From Terebella lapidaria (Eukaryota; Annelida; Polychaeta; Terebellida; Terebellidae): a stretch of 64,000 bases of DNA. The notes under the pieces were generated by a model that did no database searches, was not told the origin of the DNA, and was given only the letters and a program-made list of their open reading frames with translations. The DNA lies in assembly GCA_949152475.1 (NCBI GenBank), contig OX424563.1, positions 1,089,001-1,153,000 of the forward strand. The letters are read 5' to 3'. Position numbers and translations under genes: made by a program. This document shows, one piece after another, positions 9,140 through 18,420 of the stretch. Positions within the stretch are counted from its first letter, which is position 1. Each line of letters opens with the position of its first letter.

Positions 9140-12100
9140 TTACATCGTTTGGACTGCATTCCCGCTGTTTTCCACTCGTCCCTCGTCATCACTGGGGGTC
9201 CGGACTGGGGTCACATCGTCCGGATTGGGTATCCAGGCGTCGGTTTCAGGGGTGAACCAGCACCTTTTTATATTGTCAATGTGGACATCTTTAATCTTGC
9301 CACCGGGTCGATCTTGTATGGACACCATCCATCCGAGATGAGACTTCACAACGAGATAAGGTCCCGTCCACCCTAGTCCTAGTTTTGGTCTAGCCTTTGG
9401 AGGGTACCAATACATCACCCAGGTGCCCACCGGAAAATGTCGAGCGGCTGATTTTATGTCATGATGGCGCTTTTGTCGCACCGTAGCCGTCTTCAGGCAC
9501 TCTCGGGCAGTCTCGTGAGCTTGTATGGTGGCTTCCTTCACCCATTCGACGTATTCGGACGCACACTCGGGGACTGGTCCTCCCAAATCGTCCGGTTTCG
9601 TCCGGTACCTCAGGTCCAATGGGGTGGTTGCCTCCCGTCCCATCATCATTCGAAATGGTGTACACCCGGTGCTTTCGTGTACTGATGTTCTATAAGTCGC
9701 CATCACGTAGGGCAGATGGTCGTCCCAGTCGTCATGGTTCTCGTCCACGACCACGGCCAGAAGGTTCAGCAGGGTCCGGTTGAATCGCTCGACCATCCCG
9801 TCTGATTTGGCGTGATAAGGGGTCGTCCGAGTCTTCTCCCCTCCTAGGATCTTGATCATCTCAAGGAAAAGCTTACTCTCGAACTCTCGTCCCTGGTCGG
9901 TGTGTATCTTGGCTGGCATTCCCAGGCGGCACACGAACTCAGTCACAAAGACGTCCGCCACCGTCTGAGCCTCATGGTTGGGTAGAGCGTAGGCCTCAGT
10001 CCACTTGGTGAAATAATCACCCACGACCAGTATATACCGGTTCCCAGAATTGGTGATCGTTCCAGGCTCCAAAATGTCCATGGCCACCCTTTCTAGCCGA
10101 TCGCCTACCGGTAGATTTCCCATGGGGTGGTACTTGGGCCCCGGTCGCGGCTTTCTCCCACTACACTTCAGGCACTCCCGGCACCAACGCTCCACGTCCT
10201 TCGTCATACCCGGCCAGTACATTCTCGCTTTTAGTCGGTGGACTGTTTTGGTGATTCCCTGGTGGCTCATCAGCTTGCCGGTGTGGACCTCCTTCATGAC
10301 GGCGCGTCTCAGGACCTGTGGAACGACCAGTTGATGGATTGGTGCGTTCTGGCAAGCCGCTTGGTACCGCCGGTACAGAAGCCCATCACGTAGCTCCAGC
10401 TGGTCCCACTGTTGCCACAGAGTCTTCATTTGCTGACTTTTTGTTCTGACTTCGGGCCATGCAGGTCTCTCAGTGAAAATATTCTTCCACCCGAGGATGC
10501 CTCCAACTTCAGGGTCGGCTCGTTGAAGGGTCACTAGGTCCTCCTGGGAATAACCATTCAGGACCTGGGCCTCCGGGGCTCCCTCCATCGGATTCCGGCG
10601 TCCTCCCGTAGCCATAGCCCGCGTGACAGCTAGCATTTGTTTGTCTGGATCTCGGAGCACAGGGTTGGGGCATGGGTCCAGGAAGGGCTCCTCTCGGCAG
10701 CGCATCCACACGTCGGCCGTCGCGCCGATCGCTGCTCCGGCCACAACCTCCGGTCCCAAACCATGCAGTGCGAGGAGCATCATCAGGAGAAACCAAACCC
10801 AGGCAGAGGGGCGGAGCTGATGCAGGGTTCTGCAGACGCTCCTGGCTCCTTCCTCCGTCTGTGGGGGGCTCCGGTCAGGCAGGCATTCCTCGGTCGGCTG
10901 GGTAGTCGTCCTCGGGTCCTCCTGGCAGCGCACCTCCCAGATCTGGAATATCCCGACTCCATCTCCGCAATAGTAGTCCTCCGTCCAGGGCTCCACAGGG
11001 ACCTCCCGCAAGATGTTAACTTGAGGTCCTCCGGGGCTCCATCCTTCTCCGCTGATCGGTGGAAGCAGATCCTCGTCAGAGAGGTCCTCCAGGGGTAGGG
11101 GACACTCCTCCTGAGTCGGACAGGCCTCCTCTTCTCCTTCGGGTCTTGTGGTGTGGCGAGGGGCGGGACAATCCGGTCTCCGGCACTGTCGGCATCTGGA
11201 CATCCCGTCTGCATTCCCGTGTTGTACTCCCGGTCGGACCTCACACCTGAAGGCGTAGCTGGCGATGCGAGCTGCCCATCTAGCGATCATTCCTTCCGCA
11301 TCCCGAAAGTTCAGTAGCCACTTGAGAGAGGCGTGGTCGGTTCGTAGTAAGAACGCTCTCCCCCACAAGAAATGTCTGAAATGGTGTATCATACTGACGA
11401 CGGCCAGGAGCTCCCGCTTGGTGGTGCAGTAATTCCGCTGGGTGTCCCTCAGGGTTCTGGAAGCATAGGCGATCACCCGCTCTCGTCCGTCCTGCACTTG
11501 GGATAAGACGCCTCCCACTCCGTAGCCGCTAGCATCAGTATCTAAAATAAATTCTTGGTCCATGTCAGGGTACACCAGCAGGGGGTGCTCGGTCAGGGGT
11601 TGACGCAGCGCCTCGAACGCCTGCTGATGAGCCTCGCTCCAATGGTAGTTGACTTCCTTCTTTAACAGGTGGTTGAGGGGTCCCGCTCGGGTGGCAAAGT
11701 CAGGGATGAATCTGCGGTAGTACCCCACGAACCCAAGGAAGCTCCTTAGTTCTGTCAAGGTGGTCGGAGGAACCATTTTTGTTACAGCTTCGACCTTGGC
11801 AGGGTCGCACTGGATGCCTCGGTCGGACACGACATGGCCCAGGAAGTTGACCTGTTGTCGAAACAGCTCACACTTGGCGGGTTTCAGCTTCAGCCCGGCA
11901 GCCTGCAGTCTCCGGAACACGTCCTCGAGGTTGTCCACGGCTTCTTGGAAAGTCTTTCCAAGACAGACGACATCGTCCAAATAAATTAGACAACGCTTCC
12001 ATTGGAGTCCCCTCAGTGCCAGCTCCATTAGACGTTCAAAAGTAGCCGGGGCCGTCGCCAATCCAAACGGCATCACTTTAAATTGATAGAGTCCACTACG

Positions 12101-14158
12101 GGTAGTGAACGCCGTCTTCTCCTTGTCCCTGTCGTCCATCTCGACCTGCCAGTAACCACTAGCCAAGTCTAGCGTCGAAAAATATCGTCCTCCTGACAAG
12201 GTATCAAAACTCTCGTCGACTCGAGGCAGGGGGTACGCATCCTTCCGGGTGACATCATTTAGACGGCGGTAGTCGACGCAAAATCTCAGTGCACCATCCT
12301 TCTTTTTCACTAGCACGATGGGAGACGACCATGGACTGTCACTTGGCTCCACAACGTCAGCTTTCAACATCTTGTCGACCTCGTCCTCGATCAGCTCTTG
12401 TTGGTAGTACGGGGCTCTCCTCAGAGGCTGCTTGATCGGGGGGTGATCTCCCGTGTCGATGACGTGTTTCGCCAGGGACGTCCGGCCCAACCTCCCATCT
12501 GGTCCCATAAAGACCTGCTGGTGGCGTCGAAGGAGATCGCTGACGACCTCCACCTCCTTTTCCGTCAAGTTCGGATGCATTCCCTCCAGGAGCGGTTCTA
12601 AATGCTCCGGGCACTCTGGTGTCTTCGTCGACGATTCTGCGTGCATGGCATGCACTCTGGTTTCGGGCTGCTCAGGCGTCCGGTTCCGCCACTTGGTGGA
12701 GTTTGGTGTAAGGGGCTCATGCTCCCTCCCGCTCTCCTCCCGGTACCACTGTTCCCTTTTAGGTTCATTCTGGGTTGTTTTCCCTCCATCGGGACGAAAT
12801 CCCAGGTCGATCACGGCCTCTATTCCGTGAAGCTCGGCTAGGATGGTCCCCATCAGCACAGTGCAAGCTCCAGCGCCGGCGTTCAGAAGTACCACCGGTA
12901 CCAGGCGTCCTCGGGGTCGTACCAGGGCTCGTCCCACTACGAGGGGGTCGTCCTCCAACGGCTCTCTTGCAGACTGCACGAGGCCGGCCTTCGGAACTCC
13001 TCCCTCACTTCCTGTCAGCTTGAGGTCCACCATCATCTCTGAAAAGGGTGGCAAGACGACCGTCTCCTCCGTCACCAGTGTGTAGACGGCGTCCTCGTGG
13101 CCCGAGCTCATCACTACGGTAGTGTCGCCCACCTGCCACTCGCCCTTACGCAGATCCAGCTGTCCCCCAATCTGTTGAAGTACATCAAGCCCCAACACTC
13201 CCGGGATCCCTAGTTTGGCTACCAGTACATCTGCCGACACGAGTCGTGTGCCCAGTAGAAGTTGAACTGTCATCTCTCCTTGAACCTGTAAGTAGTCTCC
13301 GGTTGCTGCCCGTAACCTTATTCTCGTCTGCCTTATCATTGCTTTATGTTCGTCATCCATTTGGTCGAAGAGACACTCGTCCAGAACGGTGGAAGAGGCA
13401 CCCGTGTCCACCAACATACGAGTCGCCTTCCCCATAACGTGGCACGCCGCATACCACGCCAATGTGCCTCGGGCACCGGCTGACAGCGACACCACCTGGC
13501 CATTTCTGTCAATCTTAAGAGAGCTGCCACTCTCCTCAGGGACGCCGCCCTGGATAAGTACTGAGTCGTCCACCCACAGTGATGCACCACCCTGGTCCTC
13601 TCTGTCAGTCTTAAGGGAATCACTCCCCTCGGAACCGCCGCTCCGGATAAGTAATGAGTCGTCCACCAGCAATAGCTGCTGCGCTGGCCCCTTGGTCATT
13701 CCGCTCCACCGGCCCTCCGTCTCCTCTTTCACGGCCGCTTGTGGTTCAGTTGCATAGGGGGGTCCCTGCTGTTTCGCAGCCTCCAGCCTCAAGGTTGTAA
13801 CCTGTTGGTTCTCCTTGCTGCTAGCAGAAACCTCGTTGATGTCTCCGTGGGTCCCCAGACGCTCCACGGCTCCATCGGTCTGCATTTCGTCGACGTCTCC
13901 GCGGGTCATTAGACGCTCCGCGGCTCCATCAGTTTGCTGTACATTGGCACTCCCGTCTGTGTTGACAGGCTTGCCCTCCATATAGTCGAGAATTCGATCC
14001 TCGAGCTCCTCCTGCGCCCATCCAGTTACTTCGGATGCACACCGGAAAAACCTATTAAAAATCTGTGAAACTAAAAATTCCCCCCTGGCAATGTGTTCTT
14101 CACGTCTTCGTCGAGCTTCTCGCCTGTGAAGCCGTGCACACACCTGCCAATGGCCCAT
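9140..14158 (-). CDS. pol: Pol polyprotein: protease, reverse transcriptase, RNase H, integrase
   Basis: 1672 residues from the first ATG; the frame is open back to 14221 and overlaps the end of gag. Aspartic protease DTG is at 251-253. RT runs about 560-780 with VDYRRLN, MPFGLATAPATF and the catalytic YLDD at 726-729. RNase H starts at DTDASGYG (873) and includes the TDHASLKWL region. Integrase has an HHCC zinc region (H1292, H1299, C1326, C1329 or C1332), D1361, D1421 and E1457 (35 residues between the last two), and a GPY/F module near 1597-1603. Odd features: two short tandem duplications before the protease (about 75-110 and 163-220), and a hydrophobic stretch at 1119-1146 in the linker between RNase H and integrase. 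Domain order fits Ty3/gypsy. No stop or frameshift interrupts it. Confidence 0.97.
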   Translation of the reverse strand: MGHWQVCARLHRREARRRREEHIARGEFLVSQIFNRFFRCASEVTGWAQEELEDRILDYMEGKPVNTDGSANVQQTDGAAERLMTRGDVDEMQTDGAVERLGTHGDINEVSASSKENQQVTTLRLEAAKQQGPPYATEPQAAVKEETEGRWSGMTKGPAQQLLLVDDSLLIRSGGSEGSDSLKTDREDQGGASLWVDDSVLIQGGVPEESGSSLKIDRNGQVVSLSAGARGTLAWYAACHVMGKATRMLVDTGASSTVLDECLFDQMDDEHKAMIRQTRIRLRAATGDYLQVQGEMTVQLLLGTRLVSADVLVAKLGIPGVLGLDVLQQIGGQLDLRKGEWQVGDTTVVMSSGHEDAVYTLVTEETVVLPPFSEMMVDLKLTGSEGGVPKAGLVQSAREPLEDDPLVVGRALVRPRGRLVPVVLLNAGAGACTVLMGTILAELHGIEAVIDLGFRPDGGKTTQNEPKREQWYREESGREHEPLTPNSTKWRNRTPEQPETRVHAMHAESSTKTPECPEHLEPLLEGMHPNLTEKEVEVVSDLLRRHQQVFMGPDGRLGRTSLAKHVIDTGDHPPIKQPLRRAPYYQQELIEDEVDKMLKADVVEPSDSPWSSPIVLVKKKDGALRFCVDYRRLNDVTRKDAYPLPRVDESFDTLSGGRYFSTLDLASGYWQVEMDDRDKEKTAFTTRSGLYQFKVMPFGLATAPATFERLMELALRGLQWKRCLIYLDDVVCLGKTFQEAVDNLEDVFRRLQAAGLKLKPAKCELFRQQVNFLGHVVSDRGIQCDPAKVEAVTKMVPPTTLTELRSFLGFVGYYRRFIPDFATRAGPLNHLLKKEVNYHWSEAHQQAFEALRQPLTEHPLLVYPDMDQEFILDTDASGYGVGGVLSQVQDGRERVIAYASRTLRDTQRNYCTTKRELLAVVSMIHHFRHFLWGRAFLLRTDHASLKWLLNFRDAEGMIARWAARIASYAFRCEVRPGVQHGNADGMSRCRQCRRPDCPAPRHTTRPEGEEEACPTQEECPLPLEDLSDEDLLPPISGEGWSPGGPQVNILREVPVEPWTEDYYCGDGVGIFQIWEVRCQEDPRTTTQPTEECLPDRSPPQTEEGARSVCRTLHQLRPSAWVWFLLMMLLALHGLGPEVVAGAAIGATADVWMRCREEPFLDPCPNPVLRDPDKQMLAVTRAMATGGRRNPMEGAPEAQVLNGYSQEDLVTLQRADPEVGGILGWKNIFTERPAWPEVRTKSQQMKTLWQQWDQLELRDGLLYRRYQAACQNAPIHQLVVPQVLRRAVMKEVHTGKLMSHQGITKTVHRLKARMYWPGMTKDVERWCRECLKCSGRKPRPGPKYHPMGNLPVGDRLERVAMDILEPGTITNSGNRYILVVGDYFTKWTEAYALPNHEAQTVADVFVTEFVCRLGMPAKIHTDQGREFESKLFLEMIKILGGEKTRTTPYHAKSDGMVERFNRTLLNLLAVVVDENHDDWDDHLPYVMATYRTSVHESTGCTPFRMMMGREATTPLDLRYRTKPDDLGGPVPECASEYVEWVKEATIQAHETARECLKTATVRQKRHHDIKSAARHFPVGTWVMYWYPPKARPKLGLGWTGPYLVVKSHLGWMVSIQDRPGGKIKDVHIDNIKRCWFTPETDAWIPNPDDVTPVRTPSDDEGRVENSGNAVQTM

Positions 14159-14181
14159 ACGGTTGGGGGCTGGTATGAGCC

Positions 14182-16740
14182 CTACTGGTTTTCCGACACC
14201 TCGTCTGTCAAACTGTTCCGCTCACCAATCTCCTCGATTAGTCGACTCAAGCGCTCCTCCTTGGTCCGAGGTGGCGGCCGATCTGGACACTGGTACTTCC
14301 GATGACCCGGCTTCCCACAGTACCAACAGTCATCTGGTCCCGGCCTAGCGCTTGGTCCCTTGTTCTCAGCAGTGGCGGCCCTCGGCTTGATGGATAGCAC
14401 CTGCTCACACAGCTCGATTAGTCGATCCAGCTTCCTGTCTTGGCTCTCAAAGAGCCCCTTGAAGTAGGGAAGTCTGGGTAGACCCGCTACGTTCGGCTGG
14501 TTGCTCTGCTGCCCACTGGTGGTAATCTCGCCTCCCTGCTGGTTCTTCAACAGCTGTAGGACCCGTCCTAGAGCTGGCTCGGAGTCCTCCGACTCTATGG
14601 ACATCACCGGCTTCCCAGGCTTGGGTTTGACACATTCGTACTGGGTCACGAACGCTATGGCCTCCTCCATGGTCTTCATCTTCCTCATGAGCGCCATCAC
14701 CTTCATGTCCCCATCTGGATGGCCCTTCCAGAAGTGGTCTAAGGCGATAGCCTCCTGAGCTGCGGAGTTCAGATCCGGATAACCACGGCCGGCCAGTCGC
14801 TGCAACTCATAGCCGTACTGCTGGGGTGTCTCTGCCTTCCTGCGGGTTCTCTGTCCCAAGGTCGCCTTGTAGGACTCCTCCTGACAGTCAGGGTCGAATC
14901 GTAGGGTCAGCTTGTCGGTCAGAACGTCGATGTCCCTCCGGTCTGCAGGACTCAGGCTGGTCAGCATTCGTCGCGCCTCTCCTGTCAAGCTCCCGGCTAA
15001 GTAGACGCCCTGTTCCCGCTTGCTCCATCCGTTGACCTCTGCGATGACGTCAAAGTGGGCCCGGTACACCGGCCACTCTATGGAAGTCCCATCGAACTTG
15101 TCAGGGGTCAGCATCTTCCGGTTCCTTCTGCCGTTCTGATTCCAGACTGTGCTGTCCTCGGACGACGAGTCCTCCTGCCTCCGTCTCGGCCTAGGGCTTC
15201 GTCGGTGCAGCGGCGGTCCCCGCCTCGGTGGTCTCCTCCCCCGTCCTGGGTAACCATGGCTGCTGTCGGTCCCTCCATCAGATGAAGGCCCCTCATCGCC
15301 CGATGATGAGAAAGGGTGCTGTCTCCGGCCTCCCTGGGTGACTGAAATAGAAGCTGGATTTCTCCAGGAGGCTGGCTGTCTCGGTTGTCGACTGGGTGAA
15401 GACCTCCCTCTTCCGCGAACGCTGTCTTCCGCGAACCCTCCGCGAACACTGTCTTCCGCGAACCTTCCGCGAACGGACTCCTCCGCCAACAGCTCCCGAA
15501 GAAGTTCTTCCGCGAACAGGCCTCTTCCGCGAACGCCGTCTTCCGCGAGTCTTCCGCGAACGGGCTCGTCCGCCAAGATGTCTCGGAGACGTCCCTCCAC
15601 AAAAGATGCACGTCCGCGAACGCCATCTTCCGCGAGTCTTCCGCGAACCGGCTCATCCGCGAATGGTCTTCCCCGTCTATTCTGAAAAACTGGAAAGGAA
15701 GATTGGTCGCCTGGATCACTCCTTTCGTCGAGCCGCCGTCTGGGTGAAGACTCCTCTCTTCCGCGAACACTCTCTTCCGCGAGTCGTCCTCGTCCGCGAA
15801 CGTGGTCGTCCGCGAAGGGCCCTCCCCGGTCACAAGCGTCCTCGTCACCAAAGACTCCCCCTCGCCCACGAGCCCGTTCATCCACGAAGGATCCCCGGCT
15901 GCAAGCGTCCCTGTCGCCGAAGAATGCCTCTCGTCCGCGAATGTTCTCTTCCGCGAAAAGTCCTCTCCCTCTCGAGCTGCTCTCTTGGGTCGGAGCCCAA
16001 GTAACCCGTCCTCCAGTCACTCCCGTTTGTCGACTCGTCACACCCGACCGCTGCCCTGTTGCACCAGACTGCTGCTCTGTTGCACCAGACTGCTGCTGGG
16101 ACTGGTCCCAAAGCCGTCTCAATGCTGCATTCTCTGGAGGTGCCACACTTGGACTCTGCTCCGGTAGCTGTAGCCGATCCCTCCTCGCCCAGATTTCGCC
16201 GTCCTCCCCGTCCAGATTGACGTACTCCGGTCCCAGCACTCGTCGGAACTCGGGGCCCCTCCTAACGCTCTCAAGGTAGGTTGACCTCTCCCTGTCTCGA
16301 TCGTGCTGCCACCCAGAGTCGTGTCTGAAAAGAAAACGGTTGTCGGGTGTCTGGCTCCGGGGTCTCTGTTGACTAGTCGACTGGCCCATGGAAGGTCTCG
16401 ACCTCCCTGGTTGCTCCTCACTCGTCGAAACGTCCCGTCTACCCCTGGCTGTGAAGCTGCTCTTCCGCGAACGGTCGTCTTCCGCGAACGTTGTCTTCCG
16501 CGAACGGTCGTCGGCCTCTTCCGCCAAGGTCGTCTTCCGCGAACGGTTGTCGTCCGCGAACGTCTTCCGCGAACGGTCGTCTTCCGCGAACGTCTTCCGC
16601 GAACGGTCGTCTCCCTCTTCCGCAAAGGTCGGCTTCCGCGAACCGCTGTCTTCCTCGTCCGCAAGTGAGGCCGTCCGCGAAGAGTCTTCCTCTTCACCTC
16701 CTGTCTTCCCTGGGGCAGTTTCGTCGTTTTCGCCGGACAT
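14182..16740 (-). CDS. gag: Gag protein with repeat-built N-terminal half and one zinc knuckle
   Basis: About 852 residues if it starts at the ATG at 16740. An in-frame ATG at 16842 lies inside the LTR and would place the PBS in the coding region, so it is less likely. The N-terminal half is highly charged and repetitive (FAEDDRSRKT, VRGRLAEDGVRGR) because the coding DNA is made of TTCCGCGAACG-type repeats. A retrotransposon gag domain follows (WPVYRAHFDVIAEVNGW ... LAGSLTGEARRML ... TPQQYGYELQRLAGRGYP). A CCHC knuckle (CWYCGKPGHRKYQC) lies near residues 805-818 and should bind genomic RNA. Gag forms the particle shell. It ends 24 bp before the first pol ATG. Confidence 0.93.
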   Translation of the reverse strand: MSGENDETAPGKTGGEEEDSSRTASLADEEDSGSRKPTFAEEGDDRSRKTFAEDDRSRKTFADDNRSRKTTLAEEADDRSRKTTFAEDDRSRKSSFTARGRRDVSTSEEQPGRSRPSMGQSTSQQRPRSQTPDNRFLFRHDSGWQHDRDRERSTYLESVRRGPEFRRVLGPEYVNLDGEDGEIWARRDRLQLPEQSPSVAPPENAALRRLWDQSQQQSGATEQQSGATGQRSGVTSRQTGVTGGRVTWAPTQESSSRGRGLFAEENIRGREAFFGDRDACSRGSFVDERARGRGGVFGDEDACDRGGPFADDHVRGRGRLAEESVRGREESSPRRRLDERSDPGDQSSFPVFQNRRGRPFADEPVRGRLAEDGVRGRASFVEGRLRDILADEPVRGRLAEDGVRGRGLFAEELLRELLAEESVRGRFAEDSVRGGFAEDSVRGRGRSSPSRQPRQPASWRNPASISVTQGGRRQHPFSSSGDEGPSSDGGTDSSHGYPGRGRRPPRRGPPLHRRSPRPRRRQEDSSSEDSTVWNQNGRRNRKMLTPDKFDGTSIEWPVYRAHFDVIAEVNGWSKREQGVYLAGSLTGEARRMLTSLSPADRRDIDVLTDKLTLRFDPDCQEESYKATLGQRTRRKAETPQQYGYELQRLAGRGYPDLNSAAQEAIALDHFWKGHPDGDMKVMALMRKMKTMEEAIAFVTQYECVKPKPGKPVMSIESEDSEPALGRVLQLLKNQQGGEITTSGQQSNQPNVAGLPRLPYFKGLFESQDRKLDRLIELCEQVLSIKPRAATAENKGPSARPGPDDCWYCGKPGHRKYQCPDRPPPRTKEERLSRLIEEIGERNSLTDEVSENQ
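14188..14194 (-). promoter_or_regulatory. Candidate -1 frameshift site between gag and pol
   Basis: The pol frame is -1 relative to gag and is open from 14221 to 14182, so the two overlap by about 39 nt. In this overlap GGAAAAC is the best slippery heptamer in the right register. Its first triplet pairing is imperfect (GAA to GGA). Reinitiation at the pol ATG at 14158, 24 bp after the gag stop, is an alternative. Confidence 0.4.
15405..15960 (-). repeat. TTCCGCGAACG-type repeats within gag (first block)
   Basis: Many copies and near copies of TTCCGCGAACG are spaced by multiples of 3, so the gag frame stays open. The block encodes the (V/R)RGRLAED-type repeats of Gag. It is the same unit as in the LTR U3 and the internal block. 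Confidence 0.85.
16461..16680 (-). repeat. TTCCGCGAACG-type repeats within gag (second block)
   Basis: A dozen or so units in various stages of decay encode the FAEDDRSRKT repeats near the Gag N terminus. Spacing is again a multiple of 3. Confidence 0.85.
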
Positions 16741-16782
16741 GAGTGATGCTGAGGTTCGTTCCCTGGCAGTAGACCCTCGGGG

Positions 16783-16800
16783 ATCCTGGTCACGGCACCA
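16783..16800 (-). promoter_or_regulatory. Primer-binding site
   Basis: On the minus strand TGGTGCCGTGACCAG begins 3 nt after the 5' LTR and is complementary to a tRNA 3' end (…CCA) whose acceptor strand would read TCACGGC before the discriminator A. I could not assign the tRNA species with confidence. Confidence 0.7.
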
Positions 16801-16803
16801 AGT

Positions 16804-17698
16804 TGTGACGTTTGGTAATGACTTGTTTTCGGTGTGGCCCAAAAAACCTGGTTTCTCTGATCGTATAGACTTTATGTAACTCCCGCTCGTTGTGATTCGA
16901 GAGCCGTCACTAAATTGGTGTCCCCCAACGCTGGTGTATCATCACTCCGTAGCTCACCGGCTTCACTTAGGCAAGAAGCAACTCAGATGTAAATAAATTG
17001 AAGATTTATATACATCAAATCAACTTACAATTGTATGGCTGGTCACCCACGTGACGTACAAATATGAAGTTCAGACATGGAGCACTGTATGATCACATTT
17101 CAAAAATAAATAGTGCACGAGGGCACAACTAAAAAGAGTTCTTAGCCGGCGGCGTCTCTCTGTCCCTTCCCGTTGAAGTTTCCCGTCCCGTTTAGTCGAA
17201 TGGTTTCTCCAGGTAGTCAGTCTAATCCCGGTTGACTCTAAGGCCCTGAAGAAGGAGTCGTCCGCACGGAGTTCGTCGAGTCCCTTGGCTGTGGCGGTGA
17301 CGATCTCCCCACGGTCGATGTCGCTGTTGCAGTGCTCTCAGAGCGGCCGTCCGCTCTCCCTTATATAGCCAGGGTGGCTGCGCGCGCATCTTCGTCCGCG
17401 AACGTATCTTCCGCACTCTTCTCCACGTGGTGAAGACTGCGTCCGCGAACGGTTCTTCCGCGAAGGCTCCTCTTCCGCGAACGGTGCTTCCGCGACTGAT
17501 GCTTCCGCTGACGATGCTTCCGCAATCGTGCTTCCGCGAACGGTTCTTCCGCGAACGATGCTTCCGCTGATGATGCTTCCGCAATCGTGCTTCCGCGAAC
17601 GGTTCTTCCGCGAACGGTGTCTTCGCAAGTGGACTTTGTAGATCACGTGACCGTTCCTAACGAACGTTTCAGCGCGGCAGTTGCATGGTTTTGTTACA
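16804..17698 (-). repeat. 5' LTR of the retrotransposon (895 bp)
   Basis: This is the promoter-bearing LTR for the element. By eye it is identical to the copy at 6797-7691, including the array (17402-17626) and the TATA box (17361-17369). It is followed on the plus strand by ATAT, the target duplication. Confidence 0.95.
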
Positions 17699-17702
17699 AT
17701 AT

Positions 17703-18420
17703 TATCTATAATGATCAAAGCTTGCTAAAATTTTGCCTAAAAATACCTAAAAGATTTTTTTAAAAATGTCATGTTTTCGATGAAAAACACCCAATTTCGG
17801 ACATTGACCACCATTTTCTCAAAAACTGTTCAGTTATTTTTCAGATTTTTGTTTCAAAACATCCTCTTATATATGTGTGATCAAGATTGCTAACTGTGCA
17901 GTCGAAACGTCACAGCACTCTGACAGTTTCAACAACTTCAATCAACAACTCCAAAGTACGTTAATTTAAATTATTCATCTCAACTCTTGGAACCAAAAAC
18001 ATCTCAACAATCCTCTTATTGCCCTTGAATTGCTGGTCCGTGTGATTCTGCCATTTTGAGTTTTGGACGAATCAACAACAAAATTTTCGACCGAAATCAA
18101 GTCATTATTCATTTTTCACTAGTTTTCATCCACTTTTCTCCTCATAATGGGAGCTAATGGAGTGAACTCGTAAAACACTTCAAGATATAGCTTAAATATT
18201 GCCACATTCAAATGGAAAGTCACATACAGTGATTTCAGTGGTGACCTTTGAACTTGACCTTCAGTGACCTTGAAAGGTCAAAACGGCAATTTTGGTGAAA
18301 AAAACCAGTTGTGGTTCAACACTACATATCTCCGGTAACCTTTCTAAGACAGTTATATTGGACTGCTTGAAGGACCACTAAAAGATGCCGCTGGTCACCG
18401 GCAGAAATACCTAAATTTAT
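17703..18420 (+). repeat. Dispersed repeat A, main part of the split copy
   Basis: It continues the repeat broken at 6796. Landmarks shared with other copies are AAAATTTTGC..AAAAATACCTAAA, the 'cccaatttcggac' type stretch, 'CTTTGAATTGCCGGTC' type text, CATAATGGGAGCT, and 'TCAAGATA(G)AGC' followed by CACATTC. Other copies lie near 21.5, 22.1, 34.2, 36.7 and 52.3 kb, with an inverted one at 39.4-39.8 kb. No ORF of note is present. Confidence 0.75.

Larger units (their letters stand above)
6797..17698 (-). mobile_element. Complete Ty3/gypsy-type LTR retrotransposon with a third ORF
   Basis: The 10.9-kb element reads on the minus strand: 5' LTR (16804-17698), PBS, gag (16740-14182), pol (about 14221-9140, in the -1 frame), an internal promoter-like block (9127-8935), a zinc-finger ORF (8900-7812), a polypurine tract and the 3' LTR (7691-6797). 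The pol order is protease, RT, RNase H, integrase, which is the Ty3/gypsy order. All three ORFs are open, and the LTRs look identical by eye over 895 bp, so the insertion is young and may be active. There is no recognisable env; the third ORF occupies its place. The element sits inside an older dispersed repeat. Confidence 0.95.

Noticed and set aside
16741..16842. Gag start at the ATG at 16842
   Set aside because: That start lies in the LTR and would make the primer-binding site coding. The ATG at 16740 after the PBS is the more usual position.
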